From the NCBI RefSeq assembly GCF_008727865.1, contig NZ_VTWU01000003.1, positions 558,001 to 622,000 of the forward strand: a DNA stretch of 64,000 nt, given 5' to 3'. Of this stretch, positions 29,155 to 37,651 are shown one piece after another (position 1 is the first letter of the stretch; every line of letters starts with the position of its first letter). The notes under the pieces are model-generated. The model was not told where the DNA came from. It worked only from the letters and a program-made list of their open reading frames with translations, and did no database searches. A program made the translations under genes and the position numbers. Origin of the DNA: Hymenobacter busanensis. Lineage in GTDB: Bacteria > Bacteroidota > Bacteroidia > Cytophagales > Hymenobacteraceae.

Positions 29155-29607
29155 ATGGGATACCTCAACGGTTACGCCGACAACGAACACATCGAAGACC
29201 TGCCCAAGTTCAGGCTTCCGATGCTGGGACAAACGGGCACCTTCAAGGCCTTTGAAATCAGCGGCGACTCGATGCTGCCGATTGCCTCCGGAACGGTGAT
29301 TGTTGGCAAGTACATAGCTGACTGGAACGAAGTGCAGGACGGCACGCCCTGCATCGTGGTGACCAAGAAAGAAGGTCATGTATTCAAGCGCGTGGTCAAC
29401 CGCTTGAGCAAGGCCGGCCGCCTGCTGCTGCGCTCCGATAATCCGGTGTACGACCCCTACGAGGTCGAAATAGAAGACGTGCTCGAAATCTGGGAAGCCA
29501 AGAGCTACATCAGCAGCACCTTCCCGATTGCCGACCTGAGTTTGAACCGCCTTGCCAGCATCGTGCTCGACTTGCAGAAGCAGGTGACGACGATGAAGCG
29601 CGCCTAA
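29155..29607 (+). CDS. Stand-alone S24 (LexA/UmuD-type) peptidase domain protein
   Basis: Protein of 150 residues made only of the C-terminal half of a LexA-like repressor: MGYLNGYADNEHIEDLP, then FEISGDSMLP with catalytic-type Ser39, GHVFKRVVN with catalytic-type Lys78, and LLLRSDNPVYDPYEV. There is no DNA-binding domain and none in frame upstream. In full-length Bacteroidota relatives the matching stretch follows the Ala-Gly self-cleavage site; here the gene starts with Met-Gly at that point. It may act with the HTH-only repressor at 26894, or be UmuD-like; no umuC is nearby. Confidence 0.82.
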   Translation: MGYLNGYADNEHIEDLPKFRLPMLGQTGTFKAFEISGDSMLPIASGTVIVGKYIADWNEVQDGTPCIVVTKKEGHVFKRVVNRLSKAGRLLLRSDNPVYDPYEVEIEDVLEIWEAKSYISSTFPIADLSLNRLASIVLDLQKQVTTMKRA

Positions 29608-29620
29608 CCCACCCGCTGCC

Positions 29621-30109
29621 ATGTCGCTGCTCTCCCTTGCCTGCCTCGACCCGCGTTTTTGCGTCAACCCCAACCACCTGCCGCCCACCGAGCGGTTGGC
29701 CTACTGGTTGGCCAATCCGCTGCTGGCCTATCACCAGCCCCGCAAGATGGACGCCACGCGCCGCACGGCGGCCGGCTACACCACCGACGGGGAGCGGGAG
29801 GCCCTCATCACCCGCCTGCAGGCCGCCCGTGCCGCGGCGTTGGGCGCGGTCGGCCGCTTCGCCGCGGAGCCCGAGGTGAGTTGGGGCGCGTTGACGGGCC
29901 TCTTCAAAGACGACGCCTTCCCCGAGCTGCACGACGAAAAGCGGCAGCGCACCCCCTTGCTGGCCTACGCCAAGACGCTGCACCCGCTGGAGTACGCGTG
30001 GCTAGCCGCCCACCTGCGCCGCGTGATTGAACACCGCGCGGCGGCGCTGGAAGAACAGCGCGAAGCCGACCGCATTCAACTGGATTTGGACTACGACACC
30101 GCTGCCTAA
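29621..30109 (+). CDS. Hypothetical phage protein
   Basis: Protein of 162 residues, 13 bp after the S24 gene. It has an amphipathic, charged C-terminal helix (VIEHRAAALEEQREADRIQL) and a GRFAAEPEVSWGALTGLF stretch. No known family. Tight spacing with its neighbours supports it as a real early-operon gene. Confidence 0.65.
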   Translation: MSLLSLACLDPRFCVNPNHLPPTERLAYWLANPLLAYHQPRKMDATRRTAAGYTTDGEREALITRLQAARAAALGAVGRFAAEPEVSWGALTGLFKDDAFPELHDEKRQRTPLLAYAKTLHPLEYAWLAAHLRRVIEHRAAALEEQREADRIQLDLDYDTAA

Positions 30110-30113
30110 CGCC

Positions 30114-30320
30114 ATGAACTACGCCCTCGAATGCCAAGAAGCTGCCGGCCAGCGCCTGCTGACCCGCATTTGGTGCCACCTGACGCCGCTTTGTTCCTAC
30201 GCCTCCCCCGAGGGCGTGGCCGCCTTCGAAGCGCGCCGGCAAGTCAACAACCTTCAAAAATTCGGCTACCCCTCGCTTGCGGCCCTGCAGCAGGCGTTGG
30301 CCGCCACCGCCTCTGCCTAA
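30114..30320 (+). CDS. Hypothetical phage protein
   Basis: Protein of 68 residues (MNYALECQEAAGQRLLTRIW ...), starting 4 bp after the previous stop. No recognised domain; the spacing supports coding. Confidence 0.55.
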   Translation: MNYALECQEAAGQRLLTRIWCHLTPLCSYASPEGVAAFEARRQVNNLQKFGYPSLAALQQALAATASA

Positions 30321-30388
30321 GTGAAACCCCGCAAACGCAAACAAAGCCCCGGCTTTCCGCCGCCGGTCACACTCAACGACTTGCACCG

Positions 30389-31207
30389 ATGAACCCCGAA
30401 GACCTGAACACCCCGACCCCGCCGGCCGCTTCCGCTATAGGAGGGGGAGGCGCGCCCGACTTGAATTTGGACCACATGCAGGCGTTGGCTGATAAGGCTA
30501 CGCCGGGGCCGTGGTTGTCTAAGAAAGGCTTTATCGGCGCCAAACACGCCGCCTTTTTGGTGAATGACTACCACGACGGCATTCACATCCATTGGGGCGA
30601 CAAAGGCCACGGCAACGGCACCGAACAATCATTCGACAACGCGGCTTTCGTCGCCGCCGCCCGCTCTTTCGTTCCCGCCGCCATTGCCCGCATCAAAGAA
30701 CTGCAAGCCGCCACCCCCGCTGCTTCTTCCGGTGTAGGCACGACGCAGGATGAGGCCAAGGCATTGCGCAAAGCCCTGCAAAAGGCTTGTGTTAAAGCCG
30801 ATAATGGGAGTTCGCATATTCCTGTGCCTGTTGATGTTGTGGATAGAATATGGGGGTTCCTATCAGCGGATACCACCCTTCGGTCGGCGGCCTCCCCTGT
30901 AGTAGCGCCGCAGCCGTGGGTGCCGATTGGCGAAGCATTGACTTGGCTTGAGAACGGCGAAGAATACGTGGTGCTGACCCGCTACAAAGGCAAACTGCAC
31001 CGCTACATATTCCCTTACTACAACGACGGTTTCCACGGCCCAGCAGGCTTCTACCACCCTGGCGACGAAGAAGGTGGGCCCTTCTTGATTACCACCGAGG
31101 CGCAGTACGGAGAGGTAGTATATGTGCTGCCGTATCCCGAATTGCCCGAAGCACCCGCCGCCGCCCCCACCGGGCAAGCCACAGAGAAGGGAGGTGCTTC
31201 GCTATGA
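30389..31207 (+). CDS. Phage protein with Ead/Ea22-like and DUF551-like parts
   Basis: Protein of 272 residues. The N-terminal part (LDHMQALADKATPGPW, AAFVAAARSFVPAAIARIKEL) resembles the Ead/Ea22 proteins of lambdoid phages. The C-terminal part (WVPIGEALTWLENGEEYVVL ... YVLPYPELPEAP) resembles DUF551. Such proteins are accessory and of unknown function. A CTTTC box at 30353 upstream resembles the late-promoter family but with altered spacing. It overlaps the next gene by 4 nt. Confidence 0.7.
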   Translation: MNPEDLNTPTPPAASAIGGGGAPDLNLDHMQALADKATPGPWLSKKGFIGAKHAAFLVNDYHDGIHIHWGDKGHGNGTEQSFDNAAFVAAARSFVPAAIARIKELQAATPAASSGVGTTQDEAKALRKALQKACVKADNGSSHIPVPVDVVDRIWGFLSADTTLRSAASPVVAPQPWVPIGEALTWLENGEEYVVLTRYKGKLHRYIFPYYNDGFHGPAGFYHPGDEEGGPFLITTEAQYGEVVYVLPYPELPEAPAAAPTGQATEKGGASL

Positions 31208-31425
31208 GCCAGCACAACGACTTCGAACACGGCTTCCACGAATGGGAGACGGAAGAGCGGCCGGGCACCAGCTGGAAAGCAGCCGCCGGGGCCCTGGTTG
31301 GGTTGGGCCTGACCATCGGCCTGTTTGCCTGCCTGTACGCGGTGCGCCATCGCAACCGGGTGGCGGGGCTGGCCTTGGCCGGGCTGCTGGGTTGGGCGCT
31401 GCACCTCAAGTGGACGCTGCTATGA
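31204..31425 (+). CDS. Small two-helix membrane protein
   Basis: Protein of 73 residues with two hydrophobic segments (AAAGALVGLGLTIGLFACLY and VAGLALAGLLGWAL) after a charged N terminus. ATGA overlaps couple it to both neighbours. Its place in the early region argues against a holin, but that cannot be excluded. Confidence 0.6.
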   Translation: MSQHNDFEHGFHEWETEERPGTSWKAAAGALVGLGLTIGLFACLYAVRHRNRVAGLALAGLLGWALHLKWTLL

Positions 31426-31616
31426 ACCAGCCCTCCAAACCCACCGGCGAACAAGCCGACGCCCTGCTGGCCGAATTAAACCACCCGTTGCTGGACTGCG
31501 ACGACAAAAGTCGCCTGCTGGCCTTAATGGCTCCCAACACGGCCGATGCCTGGGACGACGCCCTGGCTGCCACAAAAGCCCTCATTGCCAAACGCGAACA
31601 AGCTACTTCGGTATGA
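31422..31616 (+). CDS. Hypothetical phage protein
   Basis: Protein of 64 residues (MNQPSKPTGEQADALLAELN ...), helical and acidic. Start and stop overlap both neighbours (ATGA type), good evidence of translation in series. Function unknown. Confidence 0.6.
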   Translation: MNQPSKPTGEQADALLAELNHPLLDCDDKSRLLALMAPNTADAWDDALAATKALIAKREQATSV

Positions 31617-32014
31617 CAACTTCCCGCCAACGCGGCGCGGCGGCTTCGGCTGCCGCGCGCAAACCCGACCACTTGCCCGAACCGGTTCGGCGCACCCTCG
31701 CCCGCTGGCACGGCAAGTCGCTGGCCTTGGCCACGCTGCCCGAACTGCAGAACGCGCTCAAGTGCTTGAGTGCGCATTCCGATGCCGTGGGACAAGACGT
31801 GCGCGCCCGCCAGCTGTGTGCGGCCTTGAACCAGGAATTGACGCTGCGGCCCGGCGACGCGCCCACGCCGCCGCCGGCCTTGTACGAGACGCCCGAACAA
31901 CGCCGGGCGCTCTACCTGCAATACTTGGCATCCGGACGCTCGACGCCCACCGCCCCGCACGTTCCCGCCCACAACCCCAAGCCCGCCCCCGGTGGTGGGA
32001 TGATGAGCCTGTAG
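31613..32014 (+). CDS. Hypothetical phage protein
   Basis: Protein of 133 residues, basic at the N terminus (TTSRQRGAAASAAARKP) and with a helical middle (LATLPELQNALKCLSAH). Overlaps the previous gene by 4 nt and ends 3 bp before the Dam gene. No recognised family. Confidence 0.6.
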   Translation: MTTSRQRGAAASAAARKPDHLPEPVRRTLARWHGKSLALATLPELQNALKCLSAHSDAVGQDVRARQLCAALNQELTLRPGDAPTPPPALYETPEQRRALYLQYLASGRSTPTAPHVPAHNPKPAPGGGMMSL

Positions 32015-32017
32015 ACG

Positions 32018-32860
32018 ATGAAAACGCCCATTTCCTACTACGGCGGCAAGCAGCGCCTCGTGCCTGAAATCCTGCCGCTCATTCCCAAGCACACGCAGTA
32101 CGTCGAGCCGTTTTGCGGCGGGGCGGCCGTGTTCTGGGCCAAGAACCCCAGTGCGCACGAAGTCATTAACGACATCGACGGGCGGGTGGTGAACTTTTAC
32201 CGCGTGCTGCAAACCCGGTTTCCGGAATTGCAGCAGATGATTCGCGGCACCTTGCACAGCGAAGCGGATCATCGGCGGGCCAAAACCATAATGGACTTGG
32301 AAGAAGCCGACTCAGTAGAAAGGGCGTGGGCCTTCTGGGTGCAAACAGCACAAAGCTTTAGCAATAAACTGTACAGCGGCTTTGGTCACGGACACAACCG
32401 CAGCGATGGTGGCAAGTTCACCAACACTGTCAACAGCAAGCGCCTGCAGATTGCAGCCGACAACGGGCTCTACACTTCGCGCTTGGAAGGGGTTGAGGTA
32501 TTCAGTCGTGATGCTATCGGCTTGATAAAAGCCAAAGACCGCGCTGATGTATTCATGTACCTCGACCCGCCTTATAAGGGTTCCAACTGCGGGCATTACA
32601 CCGACAAAGTAGAGGTGTTCGACCGGCTTCTGGAAATACTGCCAACCCTGCAGTGCAAGTGGCTGATGAGCAGCTACCCCGATGAGCGCTTGGATGAACT
32701 GCGAAAGCAGCACGGCTGGCACACGCAAGACATCGACGCCAACCTCTCGGTATCGGGCAAGCACAATGCGGGCAAGCGCAAGACCGAATGCCTGACCTGG
32801 AACTACTCGCTGGCCGAGGAACCCATTGGCCTCTTCGCAAAAGAACACCTCGCCGCCTGA
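32018..32860 (+). CDS. dam: Phage DNA adenine methylase (D12 class)
   Basis: Protein of 280 residues with the D12/Dam layout: ISYYGGKQRLVPEILPLIP, SAM-binding YVEPFCGGAAVFW, and catalytic motif DPPY in FMYLDPPYKGSN. It transfers methyl groups to N6 of adenine; the target site is not readable from sequence. No restriction partner is nearby, so it is an orphan methylase, most likely protecting phage DNA or tuning expression. Confidence 0.92.
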   Translation: MKTPISYYGGKQRLVPEILPLIPKHTQYVEPFCGGAAVFWAKNPSAHEVINDIDGRVVNFYRVLQTRFPELQQMIRGTLHSEADHRRAKTIMDLEEADSVERAWAFWVQTAQSFSNKLYSGFGHGHNRSDGGKFTNTVNSKRLQIAADNGLYTSRLEGVEVFSRDAIGLIKAKDRADVFMYLDPPYKGSNCGHYTDKVEVFDRLLEILPTLQCKWLMSSYPDERLDELRKQHGWHTQDIDANLSVSGKHNAGKRKTECLTWNYSLAEEPIGLFAKEHLAA

Positions 32861-32875
32861 CGCGCCGCCGCTCCC

Positions 32876-33094
32876 CTAGTGGGAGGAGGCCGGCGGGGGG
32901 AGGGTGATGGGGCCGTGCTTGGCTTCTGATTCCTGCACCAACCGCTCCATGAATTTGCGCACCTCTTTGGAGAGGTCGGAATGGTCCCGCTGGGCTGCAA
33001 TCATGGCTTTGTCCCGCAGCTCGGCGGAGACCTTCATGTTAAAAAGCACGGCGTCAGCCATGTGTTTCGGGCGGGCCACTACGGTCTGGTGCAT
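32876..33094 (-). CDS. Ribbon-helix-helix DNA-binding protein
   Basis: Protein of 72 residues. VLFNMKVSAELRDKAMIAA then SDLSKEVRKFMERLV is a ribbon-helix-helix pattern (strand, two helices). It is the only minus-strand gene in the early prophage region and diverges from the ASCH gene. The gap between the two holds paired AAAGATA / TCTTT repeats, one of which overlaps its own likely -7 box (TATCTTTG on the minus strand, 33124-33117), so it probably represses itself. Confidence 0.75.
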   Translation of the reverse strand: MHQTVVARPKHMADAVLFNMKVSAELRDKAMIAAQRDHSDLSKEVRKFMERLVQESEAKHGPITLPPPASSH

Positions 33095-33117
33095 GGTTCA
33101 GCGGGCTAATGTATACC

Positions 33118-33173
33118 AAAGATACAGATAATATCTTTACGTATTTACTTGATAAAGATAACGTCTTTACCTA
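33118..33173. promoter_or_regulatory. Paired operator repeats of the ribbon-helix-helix unit
   Basis: Two inverted-repeat units: AAAGATA (33118) with TATCTTTAC (33132-33140), and AAAGATA (33154) with TCTTTAC (33164-33170); each is followed by a [GC]TA triplet. The stretch is sharply AT-rich in a GC-rich prophage. The first unit covers the -7 box of the minus-strand gene. Confidence 0.6.
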
Positions 33174-33201
33174 ACTTCGTTTCAATCTCAGCGCCTCCGA
33201 C

Positions 33202-33900
33202 ATGGAAACCCAACAAGCAATCAAAGAACGCCCCATCTTGTTCAGCGCCCCGATGGTGCGCGCTATCCTCAGCGGCGCTAAGACCCAGACGCGGCGCATT
33301 GTGAAGCCGCAGCCCTCCCTCAGTATTGAGGCGGTCAAGCCCGAGTGGGCCGCCGAATGGATTGAAAGCATAGGCAAGCAGTTTGTTGTCAACAGAGGTC
33401 TTTGGAAGCACGATTTCCCCAAAGCTTCCTTATTGGCGCATGAGTTTGTTGCGTGCCCCTACGGCCAACCCGGCGACCGGCTGTATGTACGGGAAACGTG
33501 GGCTTGCCCGAAGCAGTTGGGCGGCTCGTTTGTGCGGGAAAAGGCAAAGTACCGCGCCGATTACGAAGACTTTGCCACCGTAGCTGTTGGTGCGATGGGT
33601 GGCTGGAAGCCTTCTATTCACATGCCCCGCACACTCAGCCGCCTCCTGCTCGAAATCGTGTCGGTACGAGTGGAGCGGCTGATGGACATTAGCGAAGAAG
33701 ATGCGAAGGCTGAGGGCGTGAACCTCGTGCACGTAAACAAGAAGGGCGGCCAAGAATGGGAGAACTACTTGGATGATTGGGCCTTTGAATACTTCGCAAA
33801 GGATTCCTACGCTACCCTTTGGGAGAAGATAAACGGGCTCGGCAGTTGGGCTACCAACCCCTGGGTGTGGGTGGTGGAATTTAAGCGAGTGGAAGCATGA
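33202..33900 (+). CDS. ASCH-domain phage protein
   Basis: Protein of 232 residues: ILFSAPMVRAILSGAKTQTR followed by RIVKPQP, PGDRLYVRETWA and SRLLLEIVSVRVERLMDISE are the hallmarks of phage ASCH-domain proteins. ASCH domains have an RNA-binding-like fold; the role in phages is unknown. A likely promoter (CTTG at 33148, TAACTTCG at 33172) starts this unit. Overlaps the next gene by 4 nt. Confidence 0.8.
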   Translation: METQQAIKERPILFSAPMVRAILSGAKTQTRRIVKPQPSLSIEAVKPEWAAEWIESIGKQFVVNRGLWKHDFPKASLLAHEFVACPYGQPGDRLYVRETWACPKQLGGSFVREKAKYRADYEDFATVAVGAMGGWKPSIHMPRTLSRLLLEIVSVRVERLMDISEEDAKAEGVNLVHVNKKGGQEWENYLDDWAFEYFAKDSYATLWEKINGLGSWATNPWVWVVEFKRVEA

Positions 33901-34310
33901 ACCGCCGCACCCCTCTCCACCGCACCACCCCCTTGCGCCCCGCCGGCGGCTTGCCCCGCGTGAGCCCGAAGCAGGGCCAAGTGAACCGGGCCAAGCGCCG
34001 GGTGTACGACGCCACCAAGGCCGCCACCTGCTTTAGCTGCGGGGAAGCCTGCCAGGCGCCGGCGCTGACGCCCAGCCACATTCTGACCCAGGGACGCCAC
34101 CAGCGGCAGCGTCTGAATACGCTCAACCTGGTATGGGAATGTTGGCCCGTGCACTGCCTCTGGGAGAACAACAAGGCCGACTACGCCCGGCGGTTTCCCG
34201 AAGCCTTTGCCAAGAAGATGGAGCGCATGCAGCAACTCGATCCGCAAGCCTACGCCTTCTTCCGCATGAAGAACGGCGGGCTGTTCACCGCTAACGGGGT
34301 GGAGCAATGA
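33897..34310 (+). CDS. HNH-like zinc protein
   Basis: Protein of 137 residues, basic. ATCFSCGEACQAP gives a CxxC-type zinc knuckle, followed by SHILTQGRHQ, NLVWECWPVHCLWEN and a helical end, a pattern like phage HNH or recombination (NinG-like) nucleases. The catalytic His set is incomplete by eye, so nuclease activity is only inferred. Overlaps both neighbours by 4 nt. Confidence 0.6.
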   Translation: MNRRTPLHRTTPLRPAGGLPRVSPKQGQVNRAKRRVYDATKAATCFSCGEACQAPALTPSHILTQGRHQRQRLNTLNLVWECWPVHCLWENNKADYARRFPEAFAKKMERMQQLDPQAYAFFRMKNGGLFTANGVEQ

Positions 34311-35233
34311 AAGCGCCGTGGTTTCCCCTGTACACCGGCGACTTCCTGGCATCCTCGGATGTGCAGCTGATGAGTGCCGCCGAAGTGGGTGCCTACCTGC
34401 TGCTGCTAATGCATTCCTGGCAGTCGGACACGCCCGGTTATTTGCCCAACGACGAAGGCCGGTTGCGGCGCCTGTGCCGCATGACGCCCGACCAATGGGA
34501 CGACTGCAAAGACCTGTTGCTGGGCAAGTGGCCCGTAGCCGAAAACGGCTTGCGCTTCAACACCCGGCTTTTGCTCGAGGCGGCCAAACAACAGGACCGA
34601 CGCGAACGGTTGGCGGCCAACGGCCAAAAGGGCGGTCGGCCGACGAAAAACCAAAAGGTTACGAATGAAAACCTACAGGTTTCTGAGGAAAACCAAAAGG
34701 TTATTAAATCAAAACCATCTGGTTTGCTTTCACAACCACAGTCACAGTCTTCTAACGAAGACGAAAAGGCGCCGCCTCCGGACAAAGCCAAGCAGGTAGC
34801 CCAAGCCCTTACCAACCCAGCCGACGAACAACACTGGCGCGACGGGCCGCTGACCAAGCCCCGCCCGTTCGCCGTCATCTGCGACCGGCTCGGCTACGAG
34901 GGCATCGACTACGAGTACTACCGCAAAGCCATGCTGGTCGCCGCCGAAGACTCCGACGTGAGCCGCACGATAGCCCAGTGGAACAGCTGGATTCGCAAGT
35001 GGCTGGAGCACCAGACCAAAGACGGCCCGCTGCGCCGCCTGACCGACACCATGCCCACGGAGCCGACGCCGAAAACGGAATGGCCCCAACCCGGCAAGGA
35101 ACGCCCCGGCCAAGTGATTGCCATTGACTGCCGGCCCTACGACGACGTGGCCACCCGCATGAAAGTGGCCTCCTACCAGCAGCACTGGCCCACCGCCATC
35201 ATTCATCCCATCCAAAACCGCCGCTACCCATGA
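34307..35233 (+). CDS. DUF1376-type phage replication protein
   Basis: Protein of 308 residues. The first 90 residues (WFPLYTGDFLASSDVQLMSA, VGAYLLLLMHSW, LRRLCRMTPDQWDD) match DUF1376, a winged-helix-like domain at the N terminus of phage replication initiators. A low-complexity linker follows (KNQKVTNENLQVSEENQKV). It lies two genes before a DnaB-like ATPase, as an initiator or helicase loader would. Confidence 0.78.
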   Translation: MKAPWFPLYTGDFLASSDVQLMSAAEVGAYLLLLMHSWQSDTPGYLPNDEGRLRRLCRMTPDQWDDCKDLLLGKWPVAENGLRFNTRLLLEAAKQQDRRERLAANGQKGGRPTKNQKVTNENLQVSEENQKVIKSKPSGLLSQPQSQSSNEDEKAPPPDKAKQVAQALTNPADEQHWRDGPLTKPRPFAVICDRLGYEGIDYEYYRKAMLVAAEDSDVSRTIAQWNSWIRKWLEHQTKDGPLRRLTDTMPTEPTPKTEWPQPGKERPGQVIAIDCRPYDDVATRMKVASYQQHWPTAIIHPIQNRRYP

Positions 35234-35655
35234 ACCTGCTGACCGCCGCCGCCCGCGTAAAGGCCCGCCTTGCATCGGATTGGGAGTGGCTGCAACGCCA
35301 ATTCGACCGGCTCGACACCACGGCCCCGAACGCCGCCGCCCGCCTCGTTTCGCTTGAGACCCGCCGCGAAGGCATGACCGAGCAGCTGGACTTGGTGGAA
35401 GCCGCCGAAGCCGCTGCCGACGCCCTGGCCACGGCCCAACACGAAGCCGCCCGCAACCTGCGCCTGCTTGACCGGGTGCTGGACACGTTCGAGTTTCAGT
35501 TGCCGCCCTTGCCGGCCGAGGTGCAGCAGGTCCACGACCGCCGCAGCGCCCTTATCGCCACCCTGCAGGCCCGCTACCCCAACGGCGTGCCGCACTTCGC
35601 CCCTGGGTGGGATGCCCACCTACTCGCCCAACAACCCCGCACCAAAGCCGCATGA
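35230..35655 (+). CDS. Hypothetical helical phage protein
   Basis: Protein of 141 residues, nearly all helical with heptad-like spacing (MTEQLDLVEAAEAAADALAT). It sits, with 4-nt overlaps, between the DUF1376 protein and the DnaB-like ATPase, so a role in replication such as helicase loading is possible but unproven. Confidence 0.6.
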   Translation: MNLLTAAARVKARLASDWEWLQRQFDRLDTTAPNAAARLVSLETRREGMTEQLDLVEAAEAAADALATAQHEAARNLRLLDRVLDTFEFQLPPLPAEVQQVHDRRSALIATLQARYPNGVPHFAPGWDAHLLAQQPRTKAA

Positions 35656-36680
35656 CCGCCTCCCTCCACGACCTGCGCAAACCCTTGGCAGTACAACCCG
35701 CCGCGGCAGCCGCCAAGCTGCTGGTGCTGCCCAAAGACAAGGTAAAAGCCGACGCGCTGAACTTCTACAAGTTCGGCCACGGCAACGGCGAAACGACCCA
35801 CTGGCCTGCCCTTGACCCGTTTTGGAAGTGGCTCAAGAAGGAAATCACCATCTGCACCGGCTACCCCAACCACGGCAAAAGCCGCTTCGTGCACCACCTG
35901 ATGCTCATCAAGGCCGCCCGCAAGCAGTGGCGGTTCCTGCTCTACGTGGCCGAAAACGAGGACGACTTCTACGTGGACATGGCCCAAATGCTCGTGGGTC
36001 GCACCGCCAACTACGCCGCCGGGCACGACCGCATGACGATGGACGAGCTGACCCAGGCCCTCGATTGGATTCTGGAGCACTTCGTCGTCGTTACCGCACC
36101 GGAAGGGGCCACCCCCAAAGCCTTGATTGACGAGTTCGTGCGCCTCGACAAAACCGACCGCGCCGCCGGCGGCAAGGGTTTCGACGGCATCCTGATTGAC
36201 CCCTGGAACCAGCTCAGCCACGAGTTTGCCACCCGCGAAGACCTGTACCTGTCGGAGCAGCTGAGCATGCTGCGCCGGGTGGCGAAGGAACGCGACTGGT
36301 CGGTGTGGGTAACGGCCCACCCGGCGGGCAACGTGAAGGACAAAAACGGCAAGCTGGCGTGCCCCGATGCCTACTCCATTTCGGGCGGCAAGATGTGGAA
36401 CAACAAAGCCGACAACGTGCTGGCCGTCTACCGCCCGGCCTTTCCCGACCCGATGACGGAGCTGCTGGTGCACAAAATCAAGAAGCAGGGGCGCGTCGGC
36501 AAGCCCGGCACGCTCACGCTGACCTACAACGTGCCGCAAAGCCGCTACTACCCCGAAGTAGGCGACGACAGCCACCCGCTCGATTCGGTCAGCTTCAACG
36601 CGCCGGGTGTGCCGCGCAAGCTGACCGACCTGCCGCCGTCCTCTTTCGACACCGCGGCCCAAGAAATGCCCTGGAATTAA
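35652..36680 (+). CDS. DnaB-like (SF4) replicative helicase / RecA-fold ATPase
   Basis: Protein of 342 residues with a RecA-fold core: Walker A GYPNHGKS (residues 70-77), YVAENED, Walker B FDGILIDPWNQL and VWVTAHPAGN, then SGGKMWNNKADNVLAVYR. This resembles the DnaB/Twinkle C-terminal domain without a primase or DnaB N-terminal domain. It likely unwinds the phage origin. Closing gene of the coupled DUF1376 group. Confidence 0.8.
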   Translation: MTASLHDLRKPLAVQPAAAAAKLLVLPKDKVKADALNFYKFGHGNGETTHWPALDPFWKWLKKEITICTGYPNHGKSRFVHHLMLIKAARKQWRFLLYVAENEDDFYVDMAQMLVGRTANYAAGHDRMTMDELTQALDWILEHFVVVTAPEGATPKALIDEFVRLDKTDRAAGGKGFDGILIDPWNQLSHEFATREDLYLSEQLSMLRRVAKERDWSVWVTAHPAGNVKDKNGKLACPDAYSISGGKMWNNKADNVLAVYRPAFPDPMTELLVHKIKKQGRVGKPGTLTLTYNVPQSRYYPEVGDDSHPLDSVSFNAPGVPRKLTDLPPSSFDTAAQEMPWN

Positions 36681-36721
36681 CGGCCCCGCCGCCTCCCTCC
36701 TTACCCAGTAGCCCCGAGACC

Positions 36722-36931
36722 ATGAAAGCCTTCCTCCGCTGCCTGTTCGATAATCCCGCTAAGCGCTTTCACCGGCTTACGCACCCGATTGCCGTGGTGG
36801 CGCACTCGCCGGATTCCATCATCCTACAGGACCACTTTAAGCACACAGAGGTCTTTGTCAAAAGCGAGCCTGTTGGTTGTGCGCTGCTCTTCGCCTACAA
36901 AACCGGTGACATCCTGACCATTCCACGCTAG
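36722..36931 (+). CDS. Hypothetical small phage protein
   Basis: Protein of 69 residues (MKAFLRCLFDNPAKRFHRLT ...). Beta-rich after a basic N terminus. No recognised family. Confidence 0.5.
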   Translation: MKAFLRCLFDNPAKRFHRLTHPIAVVAHSPDSIILQDHFKHTEVFVKSEPVGCALLFAYKTGDILTIPR

Positions 36932-37005
36932 CCCTCGTGCCCTCCCATGAACGACACCCCCACGCCCCAGCTTCTTTCCTAACAAGAGCCACACGACCTA
37001 CTGCC

Positions 37006-37209
37006 ATGCCCCGCATCCAACACAAGGACTTAATAAACGGCTGCCATCTGGTGGCTAAGGACAACCCGACGCACACCGCCCTCGTCGTCGGCAAATTCCA
37101 ATCACCGCGCGGCGAAGTGCTGTATGAACTGCGGGAAGAGTGGGTGCCGAGGGATTTCCCCGTTCGGTATGACCTGTCCACCATCCGCCGCTACTTCACA
37201 CTCACCTAG
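37006..37209 (+). CDS. Hypothetical small phage protein
   Basis: Protein of 67 residues (MPRIQHKDLINGCHLVAKDN ...), a small beta-rich protein ending TIRRYFTLT. No recognised family; it ends 7 bp before the next gene. Confidence 0.5.
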   Translation: MPRIQHKDLINGCHLVAKDNPTHTALVVGKFQSPRGEVLYELREEWVPRDFPVRYDLSTIRRYFTLT

Positions 37210-37216
37210 CCCCACC

Positions 37217-37651
37217 ATGAACGACACCCCCACACACCACGCCCCCGCACCGGGCGGGCCGCCGGACTTGTTGACCGATGAAGCGGCGCTGATGAATGCC
37301 TTGATGGTCGCCGCCTTGGCAAAAGGAGGCGTCAAAGGCCGGGTTACTGCCCTGATGAACGTCGCGCTTAACTACCAAACACAAGCCCAAACCGCCCTCG
37401 CGGCCCTCACCCTAGAGCGAAACGCCTTGGAAGAAGCCCTGACGCTGCAGCGGGTGCAGACCGCCGACGCGCTGCGGGAGGCGACCCGGCCCCTGGTGCT
37501 GCCGCAAGACGCGCCGCTGGGCATGAAGGACTACACGGACCTCGCTGAGAGGCTGAATGCGAGGCTGCAGCGCCGATTGGAAGAGGCCGCCCGCCACCTC
37601 GGCATCGACCTAGACAACGATTCTCCCACGCCTGAACCTGTACAGCAATGA
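37217..37651 (+). CDS. Hypothetical helical phage protein
   Basis: Protein of 144 residues with a long coiled-coil-like middle (LNYQTQAQTALAALTLERNA). Its first codons and leader (catgaacgacacccccac) recur at 36946, where the frame stops after 11 codons. Overlaps the next gene by 4 nt. Confidence 0.55.
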   Translation: MNDTPTHHAPAPGGPPDLLTDEAALMNALMVAALAKGGVKGRVTALMNVALNYQTQAQTALAALTLERNALEEALTLQRVQTADALREATRPLVLPQDAPLGMKDYTDLAERLNARLQRRLEEAARHLGIDLDNDSPTPEPVQQ

